Assembly: GCF_000425425.1 (NCBI RefSeq)
Contig: NZ_AUDK01000020.1
Location: forward strand, 32,144-96,143
DNA length: 64,000 nucleotides
Source of the DNA: Flavobacterium daejeonense DSM 17708
GTDB lineage: Bacteria; Bacteroidota; Bacteroidia; Flavobacteriales; Flavobacteriaceae
Direction: 5' to 3'
The notes beneath the pieces are model-generated. The model had not been told where the DNA came from, did not search any database, and saw nothing but the letters and a program-made list of their open reading frames with translations. Positions 19,052 to 27,657 of the stretch are shown here, in pieces (the stretch's first letter is position 1; the number at the start of each line of letters is the position of its first letter). Both the position numbers and the translations under genes were made by a program.

Positions 19052-20209
19052 ATGAATTATTTTTCTTCTGATTTTAAATTAGGAATTCTGGGAGGCGGAC
19101 AACTGGGAAAAATGCTCCTATTCGACACTAGAAAATTTGATATACAAACATACGTTCTTGACCCAAGCGATGAAGCTCCCTGCCGCATTGCCTGTAACCA
19201 TTTCTTTCAAGGTGATTTAATGGATTTTGACACGGTTTACAACTTTGGGAAAAAAGTCGATGTACTGACTTTCGAAATCGAATTGGTAAATCTGGAAGCA
19301 TTGGAAAAATTAGAAAGCGAAGGTTTAAAAGTATATCCTTCTCCTAAAACACTGAGAAAGATTCAAAATAAAGGAACGCAAAAAGATTTTTACACAGAGC
19401 ATTCCATCCCAACAGCTGCTTACAAACGTTTTAATGATTTAAAAAGTTTGGTTGTTGCCTTTTTAGATTCTAAGTTAAAATTGCCATTTGTATGGAAATG
19501 CACTGAATTTGGTTACGATGGAAATGGCGTAAAAATCATTCGTCAGGCTTCCGATTTAGAAAGTCTGCCAAATGTAGAATGTATCGCAGAAGAAATGGTT
19601 CCTTTCAAAAACGAATTGGCAGTGATTGTGTGTCAAAATCCTTCAGGAGAAATTAAAACCTATCCGGTAGTCGAAATGGAATTTCATCCCGAAGCCAATC
19701 AGGTAGAATACGTAATTTGTCCTGCCCGAATAGACGAAAAAGTCGCCGAAAAAGCAAGAGCTATAGCCCTAAATGTTTCTCGAAACTTCAACCACGTTGG
19801 TCTTTTAGCTGTGGAAATGTTCCAAACTCAAGATGATGAAGTGATTGTAAACGAAGTAGCTCCGCGCCCGCACAACTCCGGACATTATTCGATTGAAGCC
19901 AGTTATACTTCACAATTTGAAAACCACTTACGCGCTATTCTGGATTTACCTTTAGGAGATACCGACAGTAAAGTGGCCGGAATTATGGTGAATTTAGTTG
20001 GCGCAGAAGGTTACTCCGGAAATGTGGTTTATCAAAATATCGAAAAAATATTAGGTTGGAACGGAGTTACGCCACACATTTATGGTAAAAAACAAACACG
20101 CCCGTTTAGAAAAATGGGACATGTAACGATTGCCAACGAAAATATGGCCGAGGCACGAAAAATTGCTGAGGATGTAAAGAATACTATTAGAGTGATTAGT
20201 GGGCAGTAA
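19052..20209 (+). CDS. purK: 5-(carboxyamino)imidazole ribonucleotide synthase
   Basis: ATP-dependent carboxylation of AIR to N5-CAIR in de novo purine synthesis. The 385-residue ATP-grasp enzyme has the N-terminal GILGGGQLGKM nucleotide fold (residues 11-21), LTFEIE, the grasp segment FVWKCTEFGYDGNG, and EVAPRPHNSGHYSIEA near the active site. Its partner purE does not follow directly, as it does in many relatives: a two-gene ATPase-HNH cassette of about 1.9 kb lies between them. Base composition here is ordinary for the window (25 G/C in 19681-19740). Confidence 0.97.
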   Translation: MNYFSSDFKLGILGGGQLGKMLLFDTRKFDIQTYVLDPSDEAPCRIACNHFFQGDLMDFDTVYNFGKKVDVLTFEIELVNLEALEKLESEGLKVYPSPKTLRKIQNKGTQKDFYTEHSIPTAAYKRFNDLKSLVVAFLDSKLKLPFVWKCTEFGYDGNGVKIIRQASDLESLPNVECIAEEMVPFKNELAVIVCQNPSGEIKTYPVVEMEFHPEANQVEYVICPARIDEKVAEKARAIALNVSRNFNHVGLLAVEMFQTQDDEVIVNEVAPRPHNSGHYSIEASYTSQFENHLRAILDLPLGDTDSKVAGIMVNLVGAEGYSGNVVYQNIEKILGWNGVTPHIYGKKQTRPFRKMGHVTIANENMAEARKIAEDVKNTIRVISGQ

Positions 20210-20255
20210 TTATTGGTCAGTCACAGTTTGCAACATAAAATAATTGTTTTTTAAT

Positions 20256-20263
20256 TAGCTTTG
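20256..20263 (+). promoter_or_regulatory. -7 box TAGCTTTG before the ATPase-HNH cassette
   Basis: TAGCTTTG matches TAnnTTTG and lies 14 nt before the ATPase ATG. A TTTG at 20227-20230 is upstream, but at 25 nt rather than about 19. The cassette may therefore have its own weak promoter, and purE downstream may depend on it. Confidence 0.5.
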
Positions 20264-20277
20264 TAAAAAACCAATAA

Positions 20278-21573
20278 ATGAAAATTTCAAAATTACATAT
20301 CAATCAATTTAGACATCTAGAAAATCTGGATTTTGATTTTACTTATCAAAGTGGTGAGCGTAAAGGTCAACCCTTAGACAAAATATGTTTTATTGGACAA
20401 AGTGCTACGGGGAAAACTGGCTTATTAGATTTTATTCATAGCTGTAATTTGAATGCTTTAAATGCTTTACTAATTGGAGGAAAGTTATTTAGTAGACTTC
20501 AAAATTTCATGTTAAACATGAATGGAGAGGTCGAATTTATTGTGAATAACGAAACGTTTACACAAAAAAACGATTCAATTTTTTACAAAGGAAAAGAATA
20601 CAAACATGATGCAAAAATCAGTGGTCTTACAACTGAATTAATCACTAGTATTGACAAGAATGACGTTTTATATTTTAAAGCCAATTTAATATCAGATAAA
20701 AACGTAGATATTTTTACTAAAAACCCAATAGATTTAATAGAAAAACATAATTCACAACTTTCTGAAATTGAAATAGATTTTAGAAATAAGGAAAAATATG
20801 GAATATTATTTGATGACAACGCCGATATTAATATTTGGTTATTTTTACTGATCGAAATCTTAAATTACAGAAAGAATTTCACTCAAAAAATATCTGAATT
20901 AATTCATATTAAAAATGGCTCAGTTAATTTATCTAAATTAGGTTCTGAAATCCAAAAATGGCAAAAAAACAACCCTAATGTTCTTGAAAAATTTGCCAAA
21001 AAATTCAATCCTATTTTAGAAAAATTAAATTTAGAAGTTGATTTAGTCAATACAGAATATTCTATTCCGATAAAAAACAAAAAGACAAACGAAATTATCC
21101 CTATCCAAAACACAAGTACTGGGACAAAAGGATTATTATTGTCGTTTTTACCCTTATTCAAATTAGACACCAAAGATTCAATCATCTTAATTGATGAACC
21201 GGAACGTTCTTTATATCCGGATATGCAAATGGATTTAATGGAATACTATCAAAATCTGGCTCCGGAAGCTCAATTTATAGTTGCTACACACTCACCATTT
21301 ATAGCTGCTTCTTTCGAACCTGATGAAAGATTCATTTTGTATTTTGACAAAGAAGGTAAAGTAGCTGTTAAAAGAGGAAGTTCTCCAATAGGTGATGATC
21401 CAAATGATATGCTTGAAAATGATTTCGGCATTAACTATATCAATAAATACGGACAAGAGAAATACAATGAATACATCGAATTAAAACAACAAATTTATTT
21501 CGAAAAAGATGAAAATAAAAAGAAATTAATTTCAGAAAAATTAGAAAAATTAGGAGAAGAATATAATTTCTAA
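20278..21573 (+). CDS. ABC/SMC-type AAA ATPase, Septu PtuA-like candidate
   Basis: A 431-residue ABC-type ATPase. N-terminal MKISKLHINQFRHLENLDFDF is the RecF/SMC-like opening. Walker A is GQSATGKT (40-47, Lys46). A signature-like STGTKG is at 280-285, Walker B with catalytic Glu is ILIDEP (Asp306, Glu307), and the H-loop is ATHSP (His338). The middle third, where SMC proteins have coiled coils, is short and Lys/Glu-rich. The HNH-like gene starts 3 nt after the stop, so the two are translated together. The pairing resembles PtuA-PtuB of Septu anti-phage systems; that role is inferred. The gene is clearly more A+T-rich than purK (13 G/C in 20701-20760). No TOPRIM domain is visible, so it is not an OLD nuclease. 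Confidence 0.82.
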   Translation: MKISKLHINQFRHLENLDFDFTYQSGERKGQPLDKICFIGQSATGKTGLLDFIHSCNLNALNALLIGGKLFSRLQNFMLNMNGEVEFIVNNETFTQKNDSIFYKGKEYKHDAKISGLTTELITSIDKNDVLYFKANLISDKNVDIFTKNPIDLIEKHNSQLSEIEIDFRNKEKYGILFDDNADINIWLFLLIEILNYRKNFTQKISELIHIKNGSVNLSKLGSEIQKWQKNNPNVLEKFAKKFNPILEKLNLEVDLVNTEYSIPIKNKKTNEIIPIQNTSTGTKGLLLSFLPLFKLDTKDSIILIDEPERSLYPDMQMDLMEYYQNLAPEAQFIVATHSPFIAASFEPDERFILYFDKEGKVAVKRGSSPIGDDPNDMLENDFGINYINKYGQEKYNEYIELKQQIYFEKDENKKKLISEKLEKLGEEYNF

Positions 21574-21576
21574 ATT

Positions 21577-22155
21577 ATGAAAAGAATTATTAAACATCCT
21601 GATTCTGAAATCATCAAACAGAAAATTATATATAAAAAATCTGGGAATTCAGGCTTAAGTACTATTTTACTGAAAGAGCAAAAAAGTTTTTGTGCTTATA
21701 CCGAGGAACACATTGGATATAATGACGCCGTTGACATTGAACATTTTAATCCTAATTTAAAATATACTGATAAAGATTCTTATCAAAATTGGTTTATGGT
21801 CAAACATAAACCGAACAATTTAAAAAGAACCAATTGGATTGAACCTATTTTACATCCAACAGCAGAAGATTTTGAAACTCGATTAATCTATTTTGACGGT
21901 TACTTTATACATCAACCAGAAGATATTGAAACTAAAAACCTAATCGATTTATTAAATCTTAACGATGAAATTTTTGTAAAAAACAGAAAAAAGTTTATCG
22001 AAAGAAGAAAAGACCGAATCAACGAATTAAATATTTCTGCTAATGATTATTTTCAAGAAAAAATAAACTCTGAAGTAGATTCAATTAAATATTTAAGAGC
22101 CATTCAAGAAGAATTTAATATAAACATTTGGGACATGCTCCCAGTACCACAATAA
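21577..22155 (+). CDS. HNH-endonuclease-like protein, Septu PtuB-like candidate
   Basis: A 192-residue protein whose LLKEQKSFCAYTEEHIG (31-47) and VDIEHFNP (52-59) match the start and catalytic HNH segment of PtuB/TIGR02646-type nucleases. His56 is in the right place, and Asn71 in YQNW could be the HNH Asn. In those families CxYC and a later CxxC usually hold a structural zinc. Here the first pair is reduced to C39-A-Y-T42 and the second region reads VKHKPNN, with no cysteine. It may be a zinc-less variant or inactive. It starts 3 nt after the ATPase gene and ends 10 nt before purE, so it is embedded in the purine operon. Confidence 0.75.
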   Translation: MKRIIKHPDSEIIKQKIIYKKSGNSGLSTILLKEQKSFCAYTEEHIGYNDAVDIEHFNPNLKYTDKDSYQNWFMVKHKPNNLKRTNWIEPILHPTAEDFETRLIYFDGYFIHQPEDIETKNLIDLLNLNDEIFVKNRKKFIERRKDRINELNISANDYFQEKINSEVDSIKYLRAIQEEFNINIWDMLPVPQ

Positions 22156-22165
22156 ATAAAAACAA

Positions 22166-22648
22166 ATGAGCAAAGTAGCCGTAATTATGGGAAGCATCTC
22201 TGACATGCCAGTGATGCAGGATGCCATCAACATATTAAAAGAATTTGGAATCGAAACTGAAGTAGATATCGTTTCGGCTCACAGAACACCTGAAAAATTA
22301 TTTGATTTTAGCAATAACGCACACAATCGCGGAATTTCGGTAATTATTGCCGGAGCTGGTGGTGCAGCTCATTTACCTGGAATGGTTGCTTCGATGTCGC
22401 CACTTCCAGTAATTGGAGTTCCTGTAAAATCAAGCAATTCTATTGATGGTTGGGATTCAGTTTTATCTATTTTACAAATGCCGGGCGGAGTTCCTGTGGC
22501 AACCGTTGCCTTAAACGGAGCTAAAAATGCCGGAATCCTAGCAGCTCAAATCATCGGAAGTGCTGATACCAGTGTTTTAAACAAAATCGTAGCCTACAAA
22601 GAAAGCCTGAAAGAAGCCGTGATTAAAGCTTCGGAAAGTTTGAAATAA
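22166..22648 (+). CDS. purE: 5-(carboxyamino)imidazole ribonucleotide mutase
   Basis: Converts N5-CAIR to CAIR, the step after PurK. The 160-residue class I enzyme has VAVIMGSISDMPVM, the active-site SAHRTPE, and the GAGGAAHLPGMVAS glycine loop followed by LPVIGVPV. It starts 10 nt after the HNH gene, so its transcription now probably runs through the ATPase-HNH cassette. The reading frame is intact and of normal length, so the insertion did not damage it. Confidence 0.97.
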   Translation: MSKVAVIMGSISDMPVMQDAINILKEFGIETEVDIVSAHRTPEKLFDFSNNAHNRGISVIIAGAGGAAHLPGMVASMSPLPVIGVPVKSSNSIDGWDSVLSILQMPGGVPVATVALNGAKNAGILAAQIIGSADTSVLNKIVAYKESLKEAVIKASESLK

Positions 22649-22657
22649 TTATTTCTA

Positions 22658-22750
22658 ATTCCTGCAAGGTTTTCAAAACCTTGTAGGAATGATTAAAATC
22701 AAAACAAAACATTTCAAAACACCTACAAGGTTTTGAAAACCTTGCAGGAT
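22658..22750. repeat. paired palindromic repeats (REP/BIME-like) after purE
   Basis: Two palindromic units, 22661-22687 and 22722-22748, are exact reverse complements of each other over 27 nt. Each is itself a hairpin (arms CCTGCAAGGTTTT and AAAACCTTGTAGG, one base in the loop, one G-T pair). The 34-nt spacer is A-rich. Transcribed, the pair can fold as two short hairpins or one long one. The design is that of bacterial interspersed palindromic elements and may also stabilise the purE 3' end. Confidence 0.85.
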
Positions 22751-22762
22751 TAAAACTGCATT

Positions 22763-24790
22763 ATGAGCATTTTAACCCAACATTTCGATACCAAACACAA
22801 TACCGCACCTTTTTCGCAAATAAAAATTGAAGATTATTTTCCTGCTTTTCAGGAAGGAATTGCTTTGGCAAAAGCCGAAATTGATGCCATAGTAAACAAT
22901 CCGGAAGCTCCTTCGTTTGAAAACACCATCGAAGCGATGGATTATTCGGGAGCTATTTTGGACAGAATTTCGAGTATTTTTTTCAATTTGAATTCAGCCG
23001 AAACTAATGATGAAATGCAAAAAATTGCTCAGGAAGTTTCGCCTTTATTATCTGAATTCGGGAACGACATTACGCTAAACGCTGATTTATTTGCACGTGT
23101 AAAAGCAGTTTACGAACAAAAAGGCAGCTTAAATTTAAACACTGAACAAGCCACACTTTTAGACAAAAAATACAAAAGTTTTTCAAGAAACGGAGCTAAT
23201 TTAGCCGAAGATAAAAAATCAGAATTACGCGAAATTGATAAAGAATTATCGAAATTAAGTTTGCAATTTGGCGAAAATGTTTTGGCAGAAACCAATGCTT
23301 TTCAATTGCATATTACAGACGAAAAAGACTTAGCCGGTTTACCCGAAGGCACTATTGAAGCAGCTCGTTCTTTGGCGAAGGCTCAGGAAAAAGAAGGCTG
23401 GATTTTCACCTTAGATCACCCAAGTTATCTTCCGTTTATGACTTATGCTGATAATCGCGAATTGCGTAAAAAAATGGCAATTGCTTTTGGCTCGAAAGGT
23501 TTTCAAAACAATGAATACAACAACGAAGAAATTGTTCTTAAAATTGTTAAACTACGTCAGCAAAGAGCCAATTTATTAGGTTATAAAACCCATGCGCATT
23601 TTGTTTTAGAAGAACGCATGGCAGAAAGCCCCGAAAAAGTAATGGCTTTTGAAAATGATTTATTAGCGAAAGCCAAGCCTGCTGCCGAAAAAGAATTTGC
23701 CCAATTAACCGCTTTCGCAAAAGAATTAGACAGCATTGACCAACTGGAAAAATGGGATGGTGCTTATTATTCAGAAAAATTAAAACAGCAATTATTCAAT
23801 CTGGATGATGAAAAATTAAAACCTTATTTCCAATTGGAAAAAGTGTTGAATGGAGCTTTTGACATTGCCGGAAAATTATACGGGCTGACTTTTACCGAAG
23901 TATTTGACATCGACAAATACCACGACGAAGTAATGACTTATGAAGTTACGGACGAAAACAACAATCTGGTTTCTATTTTCTACGCCGACTTTTTCCCAAG
24001 AAAAGGAAAACGCAACGGTGCCTGGATGACTTCATTCAAATCACAATATGTAAAAGATGGTGTAAACGAAAGACCTCATATTTCTAACGTTTGTAACTTT
24101 ACAAAACCAACAGAAACCAAACCATCATTATTAACTTTTAACGAAGTAACAACTTTATTCCATGAATTTGGTCACGGATTACACGGAATGTTGGCGAACA
24201 CGACCTACCCAAGTTTATCCGGAACTTCTGTTTATTGGGATTTTGTAGAATTGCCTTCTCAGGTGATGGAAAACTGGTGTTACGAGCCAGAAGCCTTAGC
24301 TTTATTTGCTACTCATTATCAAACCGGAGAAGTAATTCCGCAGGAATATGTGGAAAAAATTAAAGAAAGTGCGAGTTTTCAGGAAGGAATGGCAACTTTA
24401 CGCCAGTTGAGTTTTGGATTATTAGATATGGCTTGGCATGGACAGGATCCAACTAATATTACCAACTTAAAAGCTTTCGAAACGGAACAGTTTAAAAGTA
24501 CACAATTATATCCGGATGTAGCCGAAAATGCTATGAGTACGGCTTTTTCACATATCTTTCAAGGTGGTTATTCATCAGGATATTACAGCTACAAATGGGC
24601 GGAAGTTTTGGATGCCGATGCTTTTGAATATTTTAAAGAAAACGGCATTTTCAACAAAGAAATCGCTCATAAATTCAAAGACAACATTCTTTCAAAAGGA
24701 GGCACCGAAAATCCAATGACGCTATACAAACGTTTCAGAGGTCAGGAACCAAAACCGGAAGCTTTATTAAGAAGAGCAGGATTGATATAA
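22763..24790 (+). CDS. M3-family metallopeptidase (Dcp/oligopeptidase A-like)
   Basis: Zinc oligopeptidase that degrades short peptides. The 675-residue protein has the thermolysin-like zinc site in FHEFGHGLHG (His467, Glu468, His471). The third ligand region is YWDFVELPSQ about 25 residues on. The C-terminal FSHIFQGGYSSGYYSYKWAEVLDADAF substrate-binding segment of the family is complete. No signal peptide is seen, so it is likely cytoplasmic. It follows purE across the paired palindromes and is probably a separate unit. Confidence 0.94.
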   Translation: MSILTQHFDTKHNTAPFSQIKIEDYFPAFQEGIALAKAEIDAIVNNPEAPSFENTIEAMDYSGAILDRISSIFFNLNSAETNDEMQKIAQEVSPLLSEFGNDITLNADLFARVKAVYEQKGSLNLNTEQATLLDKKYKSFSRNGANLAEDKKSELREIDKELSKLSLQFGENVLAETNAFQLHITDEKDLAGLPEGTIEAARSLAKAQEKEGWIFTLDHPSYLPFMTYADNRELRKKMAIAFGSKGFQNNEYNNEEIVLKIVKLRQQRANLLGYKTHAHFVLEERMAESPEKVMAFENDLLAKAKPAAEKEFAQLTAFAKELDSIDQLEKWDGAYYSEKLKQQLFNLDDEKLKPYFQLEKVLNGAFDIAGKLYGLTFTEVFDIDKYHDEVMTYEVTDENNNLVSIFYADFFPRKGKRNGAWMTSFKSQYVKDGVNERPHISNVCNFTKPTETKPSLLTFNEVTTLFHEFGHGLHGMLANTTYPSLSGTSVYWDFVELPSQVMENWCYEPEALALFATHYQTGEVIPQEYVEKIKESASFQEGMATLRQLSFGLLDMAWHGQDPTNITNLKAFETEQFKSTQLYPDVAENAMSTAFSHIFQGGYSSGYYSYKWAEVLDADAFEYFKENGIFNKEIAHKFKDNILSKGGTENPMTLYKRFRGQEPKPEALLRRAGLI

Positions 24791-24823
24791 AGATTTTAGA
24801 ATGTAGATAAAACCAAGGTTGTG

Positions 24824-26482
24824 ATGAATATTACTGATTTCTTAAAAAAAACAAAGCCTGCTCAATTAAAAGAAGCAAAAAAACTAGCAGTTAGAGATTT
24901 AGATGAAATCAACAAAAATTCTTTTGTTGCATATGTTGACCAGGCAAATGAGAGTTATGATACTCAAATAATTTTGGATGACAACAAAAATATACTTTCT
25001 AAAAAATGCGACTGCAACAATACTGATGATTGTTTGCATGAAATAGCAATGATTAACTTTTTGGCGAATGAAAAGAAACTTACTCCTAAAACAACCAAAG
25101 GAAAACAAAGGAAAATTACAGAAACCGACAGAATATTAAATGAAATTGACCCTAAAACATTAAAAAAATGGGTATCGAATCTTTTAAACAACAACAAAGA
25201 AGTAGCCTTTTTATTTAAAAATGAATTTGGCAAAAAAAATACTTCCTTTGAAAAAAAAGATATTCAGGAAATCATCAAACTTGCTATTCAATCAGTAATA
25301 GGTAAACGAAAATCTATTGAAACAAATGAAGTTAAAAAAGTAATTGACAATTTAAATATATCATTAAAAGAAGTTTTACAGTATATTTTTAGTAGTGAAA
25401 TCAATGACAAAACCTATAATTTATTAGAAACCATTATTGATGAATTGTTAAAATTCGAAATGAATTATAATATTACTAGTATCAGAATTACAAGGTTTAT
25501 TGAAAGTTTAAACAATACATTACTCAAAACAATCTTCAATACTAAAGATTTAGAAACTTGGAAGCAAAGTGTAGAGTTTTATTTTTCTAAAGCTTTTGAC
25601 CATGAAATTTACAGCAGTTACGATTTTGAATTAATTAAAAACATATACAGTTTTTCAGAAATCAATGAACTTCAAAGAACCTACGTTATAAAATTAGTCG
25701 AAAGAAAATTTACCGAAATACAACATGTTGTAAAAGATGACTTTACTAGATTACATGTTGATTTCGAAATGTTCTTTTTAAATATATTTTCAGAAAACAA
25801 ACTTTTTGAAAAACACAAAAATCTTTTTAAACCAAGACGGTTTCAAAATGAGTACAACATGATATTAATTCAAAACCTCATTGAAATAAATGAATTAGAA
25901 AAGGCAGAAAATTATTGTAACGAACAAATCAATAATAATACAAATCATAATTACGACCTTCCTTACATTAATTTTTTAGCCGAAATATATTCCAAAACAA
26001 ATAACACGAGTAAAAAAGCAACTTTACTAGCTAATTATGGAGTATATTCTTTTGATTTTGAAAACTATCTTTTCTTAAAGAAAAACTGCTCTCCAGTTGA
26101 ATTTAAAAAATACCGCCAGAAAATATTAACAAATGCCAATTACAGTTCTCAAAATGGAGATATTCAGGCTTTTGACTTTTATTATAAGGTAATGAAGGAT
26201 GATGGTTTAACAAATAAATTAATTTCTTTATTGGCAAAAACTCATAATCTAACTCTTTTTGACCTCTATAAGGAAGAAGCCTTTGCTATAAATCCAATTG
26301 ATTTTATAGCAGAAGCCTGTGCTGCAGCCACTTTTTCAACTCAAAATAAACATATTAATGAGATTGCAAATTTTATCTATAATAATACAAATAAAAAACT
26401 GCTTAATATCTACTTAACTGACAGACGTATTCACGAATTCAGTAAGTTATACAGACAAATAAAGGAATTAGACTCAAATTAA
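24824..26482 (+). CDS. SWIM zinc-finger domain protein, function unknown
   Basis: A 552-residue protein with an N-terminal SWIM finger: Cys62, Cys64, Cys70 and His72 in KKCDCNNTDDCLHEIA. SWIM fingers bind nucleic acid or protein, and in bacteria often accompany SNF2-type helicases, but no helicase is nearby. The remaining 470 residues are helical, Lys/Asn/Ile-rich and repeat-like, without a motif I can name. The ATG at 24824 is used rather than the GTG directly before it. The gene is notably A+T-rich and sits 33 nt after the peptidase gene and next to a minus-strand DUF4143 ATPase, suggesting an accessory patch. Confidence 0.7.
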   Translation: MNITDFLKKTKPAQLKEAKKLAVRDLDEINKNSFVAYVDQANESYDTQIILDDNKNILSKKCDCNNTDDCLHEIAMINFLANEKKLTPKTTKGKQRKITETDRILNEIDPKTLKKWVSNLLNNNKEVAFLFKNEFGKKNTSFEKKDIQEIIKLAIQSVIGKRKSIETNEVKKVIDNLNISLKEVLQYIFSSEINDKTYNLLETIIDELLKFEMNYNITSIRITRFIESLNNTLLKTIFNTKDLETWKQSVEFYFSKAFDHEIYSSYDFELIKNIYSFSEINELQRTYVIKLVERKFTEIQHVVKDDFTRLHVDFEMFFLNIFSENKLFEKHKNLFKPRRFQNEYNMILIQNLIEINELEKAENYCNEQINNNTNHNYDLPYINFLAEIYSKTNNTSKKATLLANYGVYSFDFENYLFLKKNCSPVEFKKYRQKILTNANYSSQNGDIQAFDFYYKVMKDDGLTNKLISLLAKTHNLTLFDLYKEEAFAINPIDFIAEACAAATFSTQNKHINEIANFIYNNTNKKLLNIYLTDRRIHEFSKLYRQIKELDSN

Positions 26483-26500
26483 AATAGATTTTAAAGTTTA

Positions 26501-27619
26501 TTACCCCTTCAAAAATTCCCTAAAATTATCCTTATTTACCACCAAAAATGAAGGATGGTAGGCTTCTTCAAAAGGCTTGGGCAATTTACTTTTTTTAGTA
26601 GGAGACCATTTGAATTCAAAGGCGCTGACATTATCTGCGGTAATCTCAATATAATCTATTTCTTGCTGTGCAGTGGTACGCCAAAAATAAGGTTTGGCTA
26701 AACTGTTTGTATAGGACAATTGCTTGATACGTTCTGAAACCAAAAAATTCTCCCACAAAGCCCCTTTGTCTTGCCTGAATTCAAAGCTATTAAAATTCCC
26801 TATCAACATATTACGAACCCCATTATCATAAAAATAAATTTTTCGGTTAGCCTTTATCTCGTTGCGAAGGTTTTTACTGTAACTGTTTAATCGAAAAATC
26901 ACAAAAACTTTTTCCAGCAAATCAATGTAATTATTAACTGTATTTTTATCCACTCCAACCATTTGAGCAATTTCATTGTAACTCACCTCATTACCAAGCT
27001 GAAACGCCAAAGCCTGTAAAATTTTCTCTAAAACATCTGATTTTCTAATTCCCGCCAGACTTAAAACATCTTTATACAAATAACTGGAAACCAAATTTTT
27101 CAAAATCTCATATTCGTTACCAAAATTATTAATCACATCAGGATACATTCCATATAGCAATCGCAATTCTAATTGCTGTTGGGCTTTGATATAACCAACA
27201 TTATTCTCAAATTCATCCCAAGAAACCGGATACAAATGATATTCAAATTTGCGCCCGGTTAAAGGTTCCTGAGTAATATGATTAATATCAAAAGCCGAAG
27301 AACCACTCACGACAACCTGAACATCTTTTATCTGGTCTATTATAATTTTTAATTTTAAACCAATGTTAGGAATACGCTGTACCTCATCAATGAAAACATA
27401 TTTATAGGTACCTATTATTCTTTTTAAAACTTCCGTATTAGCATTTGACAGAGTATCTGCAACTACTGCATCATCTCCATCCAAAAAAAGAAAAGGGACA
27501 TCTTCCAACAAAGCATTTATTAATGTTGTCTTACCAACCTGTCTGGGGCCAATTAGTAAAACTGCCTTCCCTTTATTTAATTTCTCTCTTATTTTCGATG
27601 TTAAATCTCTATTAATCAT
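26501..27619 (-). CDS. AAA_14/DUF4143 ATP-binding protein
   Basis: A 372-residue ATPase of the family often annotated simply 'ATP-binding protein'. Walker A is GPRQVGKTT and Walker B with Arg finger-like residues is YVFIDEVQRIPNIG. Sensor-like VVSGSSAFDI and the LTGRKFEYHLYPVSWDEF block follow. A predicted helix-turn-helix (VSYNEIAQMVGVDKNTVNNYIDLLEKVF) sits at about 205-235, and a C-terminal DUF4143 nuclease-like fold with EIDYIE and AFEFKWS at about 305-345. These proteins are frequent in genomic islands; their function is not established. The promoter carries a striking operator array, and the internal HTH could allow autoregulation. Confidence 0.85.
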   Translation of the reverse strand: MINRDLTSKIREKLNKGKAVLLIGPRQVGKTTLINALLEDVPFLFLDGDDAVVADTLSNANTEVLKRIIGTYKYVFIDEVQRIPNIGLKLKIIIDQIKDVQVVVSGSSAFDINHITQEPLTGRKFEYHLYPVSWDEFENNVGYIKAQQQLELRLLYGMYPDVINNFGNEYEILKNLVSSYLYKDVLSLAGIRKSDVLEKILQALAFQLGNEVSYNEIAQMVGVDKNTVNNYIDLLEKVFVIFRLNSYSKNLRNEIKANRKIYFYDNGVRNMLIGNFNSFEFRQDKGALWENFLVSERIKQLSYTNSLAKPYFWRTTAQQEIDYIEITADNVSAFEFKWSPTKKSKLPKPFEEAYHPSFLVVNKDNFREFLKG

Positions 27620-27634
27620 AGCCTAACTTTTTCA

Positions 27635-27642
27635 CAAAGATA
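27635..27642 (-). promoter_or_regulatory. -7 box TATCTTTG of the DUF4143 ATPase
   Basis: On the minus strand TATCTTTG stands 15 nt before the ATG at 27619. The upstream element TTGG at 27663-27666 is at a 20-nt spacing and is part of the first TTGGTGAA operator half-site, so a protein bound there would cover the -33 region. Confidence 0.65.
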
Positions 27643-27657
27643 TTAAAAAGAAAGTCT

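Noticed and set aside
20278..22155. Retron (Ec78-type) system around the ATPase-HNH pair
   Set aside because: No reverse transcriptase gene or msr/msd-like structured RNA is next to the pair; only the two effector-like genes are present.
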